Positions 4,099 through 5,846 of a stretch of DNA of 5,846 bases are shown in pieces. Positions within the stretch are counted from its first letter, which is position 1. Each line of letters opens with the position of its first letter. Made by a program: the position numbers and the translations under genes. Source of the DNA: UBA5905 sp964609975 (GTDB taxonomy: Bacteria > Bacillota > Clostridia > Oscillospirales > Acutalibacteraceae); the NCBI GenBank assembly GCA_964609975.1, contig CAZSTR010000045.1, positions 1 through 5,846 of the forward strand, written 5' to 3'. Under the pieces are notes generated by a model. That model was not told where the DNA came from and did not search any database. It was given only the letters and a program-made list of their open reading frames with translations.

Positions 4099-5643
4099 AT
4101 GGCTTTTATGGTATATCCGGTTTGCGAAACCCAGCCGGTGTGTGCGGATTATGCGGTACGCATCAACGGGCGGCCGGTGGAGACGAACACGGCGCGGGTG
4201 TCGGCGGTGCCGCTGAATCGGCGCTGGCCGGGGCATCAGCGCCCGATAGAGCAAACCGAGCTGGTGCAATTTTTGTCGATGGCGGCGGACGGCGAGCCGC
4301 TGGAGGTGGAAATCACACCGAAAATACCCTTTGAGCGGGTGACGATGCGGCCGCTGTCGCTGGGGCTACAGCCGACAATCGAAAAAGGGGTCATTCGCTT
4401 CACCTTGCAAAAGGCGGCGGAGGAGCCGGTGTATGTCACCGTGGAGCCTTATGGCCGCCGCCGGGCGCTGCATTTGTTCGTGGATTCGATGCCGGAATAT
4501 GCGGTGGATTTTTCCGATGAGCGGGTGCTGTATTTCGGGCCGGGCGAGCACGATGTGGGACAGCTTGTGCTGGAAAGCGGGCAGACTCCGTTTTTGGATG
4601 CAGGAGCGGTGGTGTATGCCTGCGTGCAGGCGCGGGACGCGGAGAACATCCGCATCCTTGGACGAGGCGTTTTGGATAATAGCCGTAATCGGGAGAAAAT
4701 CCGCTATGAATATCATGCAGAGGGCAATTTCGCGGCCATCGACAACGCCGAGCGCCAACACACCATCCAGCTGGAATATTGCTCCGGCGTGGAAATCGAC
4801 GGAATCACCATTCGGGATTCGCTGGTGTATAACATCCGGCCGATAGGGTGCGAGAATTTGCATATAGCGAATGTGAAAATCATCGGCTGCTGGCGGTACA
4901 ATTCGGATGGGATTGATATGCACAACTGCACGGATGTACACATCGAAAACTGCTTTTTGCGCACCTTCGACGATTCGATTTGCGTGAAGGGCTTCGATTG
5001 CTATTATGACGGCGATGTGGAGGCTGCCGTGCAGGCGGCGATGACCCACAACGGGAAGGATTATTCGGCCTTTCGCCGGGTGGAGGTGCGCGGTTGTACG
5101 ATTTGGAACGATTGGGGAAAGTGTCTGGAAATCGGAGCGGAAACCCGCGCCGAGGAAATCTGCGCTGTACACTTTGCGGATTGTGATGTGATTCATGTGA
5201 ATGGGCCGGTGCTGGACTGCTGTAATGTGGACTATGCCGATGTGCACGATGTGGTGTATGCGGACATCCGGGTGGAATTCGACGAGGTTATCTCGCCGCC
5301 GATTGTGCAGGAGCGGGACGGGGAGACCTATCCGGAATATGCGGGAGATTATGCGCCGGAGCTTGTCCAGGTGGCGGTTATGTTTCATCCGGAATATTCG
5401 GCCGGCGGCCGCCGCCGGGGCCGCAATCGTCGGATGGTGTTCCGAGATTGCTCCCTTGTTGGTCGTCAGCCGCCCCGGTTCCGTTTTTTGGGCTTTGATG
5501 AGGCCCATTTAACGGAGGAAATCACCGTGGAAAACCTGCTGTGGAACGGGAAGCCGGTGGAGTCGCTGGCGGCGGAGCAGTGGGTGCAGAATGAATTCAC
5601 GGCAAAGGTGCGTTATGTAGGCGGAAATAGCGAAAGAGTGTAG
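4099..5643 (+). CDS. GH28-like right-handed beta-helix glycoside hydrolase (divergent polygalacturonase family)
   Basis: A 514-residue protein without a signal peptide, so probably acting in the cytoplasm on imported oligosaccharides. An N-terminal region (about 1-150) precedes a parallel beta-helix (about 165-480) visible as repeats such as CSGVEIDGITIRDS and CTDVHIENCFLRT. NSDGID puts an Asp at 270 and FDDSICVKG puts Asp pairs at 291-292; the 21 and 22 residue spacings equal those of the three catalytic aspartates in fungal GH28 polygalacturonases. The usual GHG motif appears to be replaced by GKC (340-342, in WGKCLEIGAET) and no RIK motif is seen, so the substrate may not be polygalacturonan. 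The start is ATG 4099 with AAGGAG (4085-4090) 8 nt upstream; the ATG at 4066 lacks such a site and overlaps the promoter. A divergent AraC-type gene probably regulates it. Family is confident, substrate is not. Confidence 0.87.
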   Translation: MAFMVYPVCETQPVCADYAVRINGRPVETNTARVSAVPLNRRWPGHQRPIEQTELVQFLSMAADGEPLEVEITPKIPFERVTMRPLSLGLQPTIEKGVIRFTLQKAAEEPVYVTVEPYGRRRALHLFVDSMPEYAVDFSDERVLYFGPGEHDVGQLVLESGQTPFLDAGAVVYACVQARDAENIRILGRGVLDNSRNREKIRYEYHAEGNFAAIDNAERQHTIQLEYCSGVEIDGITIRDSLVYNIRPIGCENLHIANVKIIGCWRYNSDGIDMHNCTDVHIENCFLRTFDDSICVKGFDCYYDGDVEAAVQAAMTHNGKDYSAFRRVEVRGCTIWNDWGKCLEIGAETRAEEICAVHFADCDVIHVNGPVLDCCNVDYADVHDVVYADIRVEFDEVISPPIVQERDGETYPEYAGDYAPELVQVAVMFHPEYSAGGRRRGRNRRMVFRDCSLVGRQPPRFRFLGFDEAHLTEEITVENLLWNGKPVESLAAEQWVQNEFTAKVRYVGGNSERV

Positions 5644-5754
5644 CTGAAATCGGAAAAATCACCCGACTCTCTATGAATAGGAAGTCGCTCGATACTTCCC
5701 TGAATTCTGCTCTTGATTTTTAAGATGAGAGTGAAAAGAGAATAAGGAAAAAGT
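5644..5754. other. non-coding gap after the GH28-like gene
   Basis: About 110 bp between the stop codon and the shared terminator. A small inverted repeat, GGAAGT (5680-5685) and ACTTCC (5694-5699), has no U-tract on either strand. The segment is otherwise AT-rich with no ORF or promoter that I can support. Confidence 0.5.
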
Positions 5755-5787
5755 AAAAATCCCGTTCACTTTCGTGAACGGGATTTT

Positions 5788-5788
<1 letters not shown>
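5755..5788. terminator. bidirectional terminator shared by the GH28-like gene and tRNA-Thr
   Basis: A perfect 15-bp stem: AAAAATCCCGTTCAC (5755-5769) pairs with 5774-5788, with a 4-nt loop (TTTC on plus, GAAA on minus). Both strands end in five T after the GC-rich part. On the minus strand the hairpin starts right at the end of the tRNA CCA, sharing one base with it, so it should terminate the tRNA transcript as well as the plus-strand gene. Confidence 0.95.

Positions 5789-5846
<58 letters not shown>

Noticed and set aside
4366..5508. Long minus-strand open frame of 380 codons
   Set aside because: It lies wholly opposite the GH28-like gene, is rich in His, Ile and Arg as expected of an antisense frame in GC-rich DNA, and has no recognisable domain.

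Overview
The window looks like chromosomal DNA from a GC-rich member of the Clostridia, probably a gut-type Oscillospirales/Ruminococcaceae relative. The reasons are strong AGGAGG-type ribosome binding sites, TTGACA/TATAAT promoters with 17-bp spacers, a tmRNA tag ending in VALAA, a tRNA-Thr with U at the discriminator position and encoded CCA, and a double zinc-ribbon protein of a type I associate with clostridia. The taxonomic call is inference; there is no 16S or other marker here. I see no mobile element, CRISPR array or phage gene.

Layout. 1-47: sequence downstream of ssrA, with the start of a possible terminator cut by the window edge. 48-449 (minus): complete tmRNA gene with a near-perfect promoter. 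477-792 (minus): a 39-residue peptide gene with its own promoter, leader, Shine-Dalgarno sequence and downstream hairpin. 793-962: A-rich non-coding divergent spacer. 963-1618 (plus): a promoter and a small sigma-70 family sigma factor. 1749-2101 (plus): a 91-residue double zinc-ribbon protein with codon use typical of high expression, then a strong terminator and a second overlapping hairpin. 2139-2939 (plus): a membrane-anchored PlsC-type acyltransferase. 2950-2997: a bidirectional terminator. 3061-3954 (minus): an AraC-family regulator, divergent from 4099-5643 (plus), a GH28-like beta-helix glycosidase. 5755-5788: a second bidirectional terminator, shared with a tRNA-Thr(GGU) gene (minus) that runs off the right edge.

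How the parts work together. Most genes are single transcription units between their own promoters and terminators. The one clear functional pair is the AraC regulator with the divergent GH28-like enzyme, which looks like a small sugar-responsive module for an intracellular oligosaccharide. The tmRNA, sigma factor, zinc-ribbon protein, PlsC and tRNA are housekeeping or regulatory genes.

The most interesting items are: (i) the 39-residue acidic-tailed peptide at 544-663, which is easy to miss and has complete expression signals; (ii) the GH28-like protein, which keeps the three catalytic aspartates with exact GH28 spacing but lacks the usual GHG histidine and RIK motif; (iii) the tmRNA tag frame, where no Ala or Gly resume codon is apparent.
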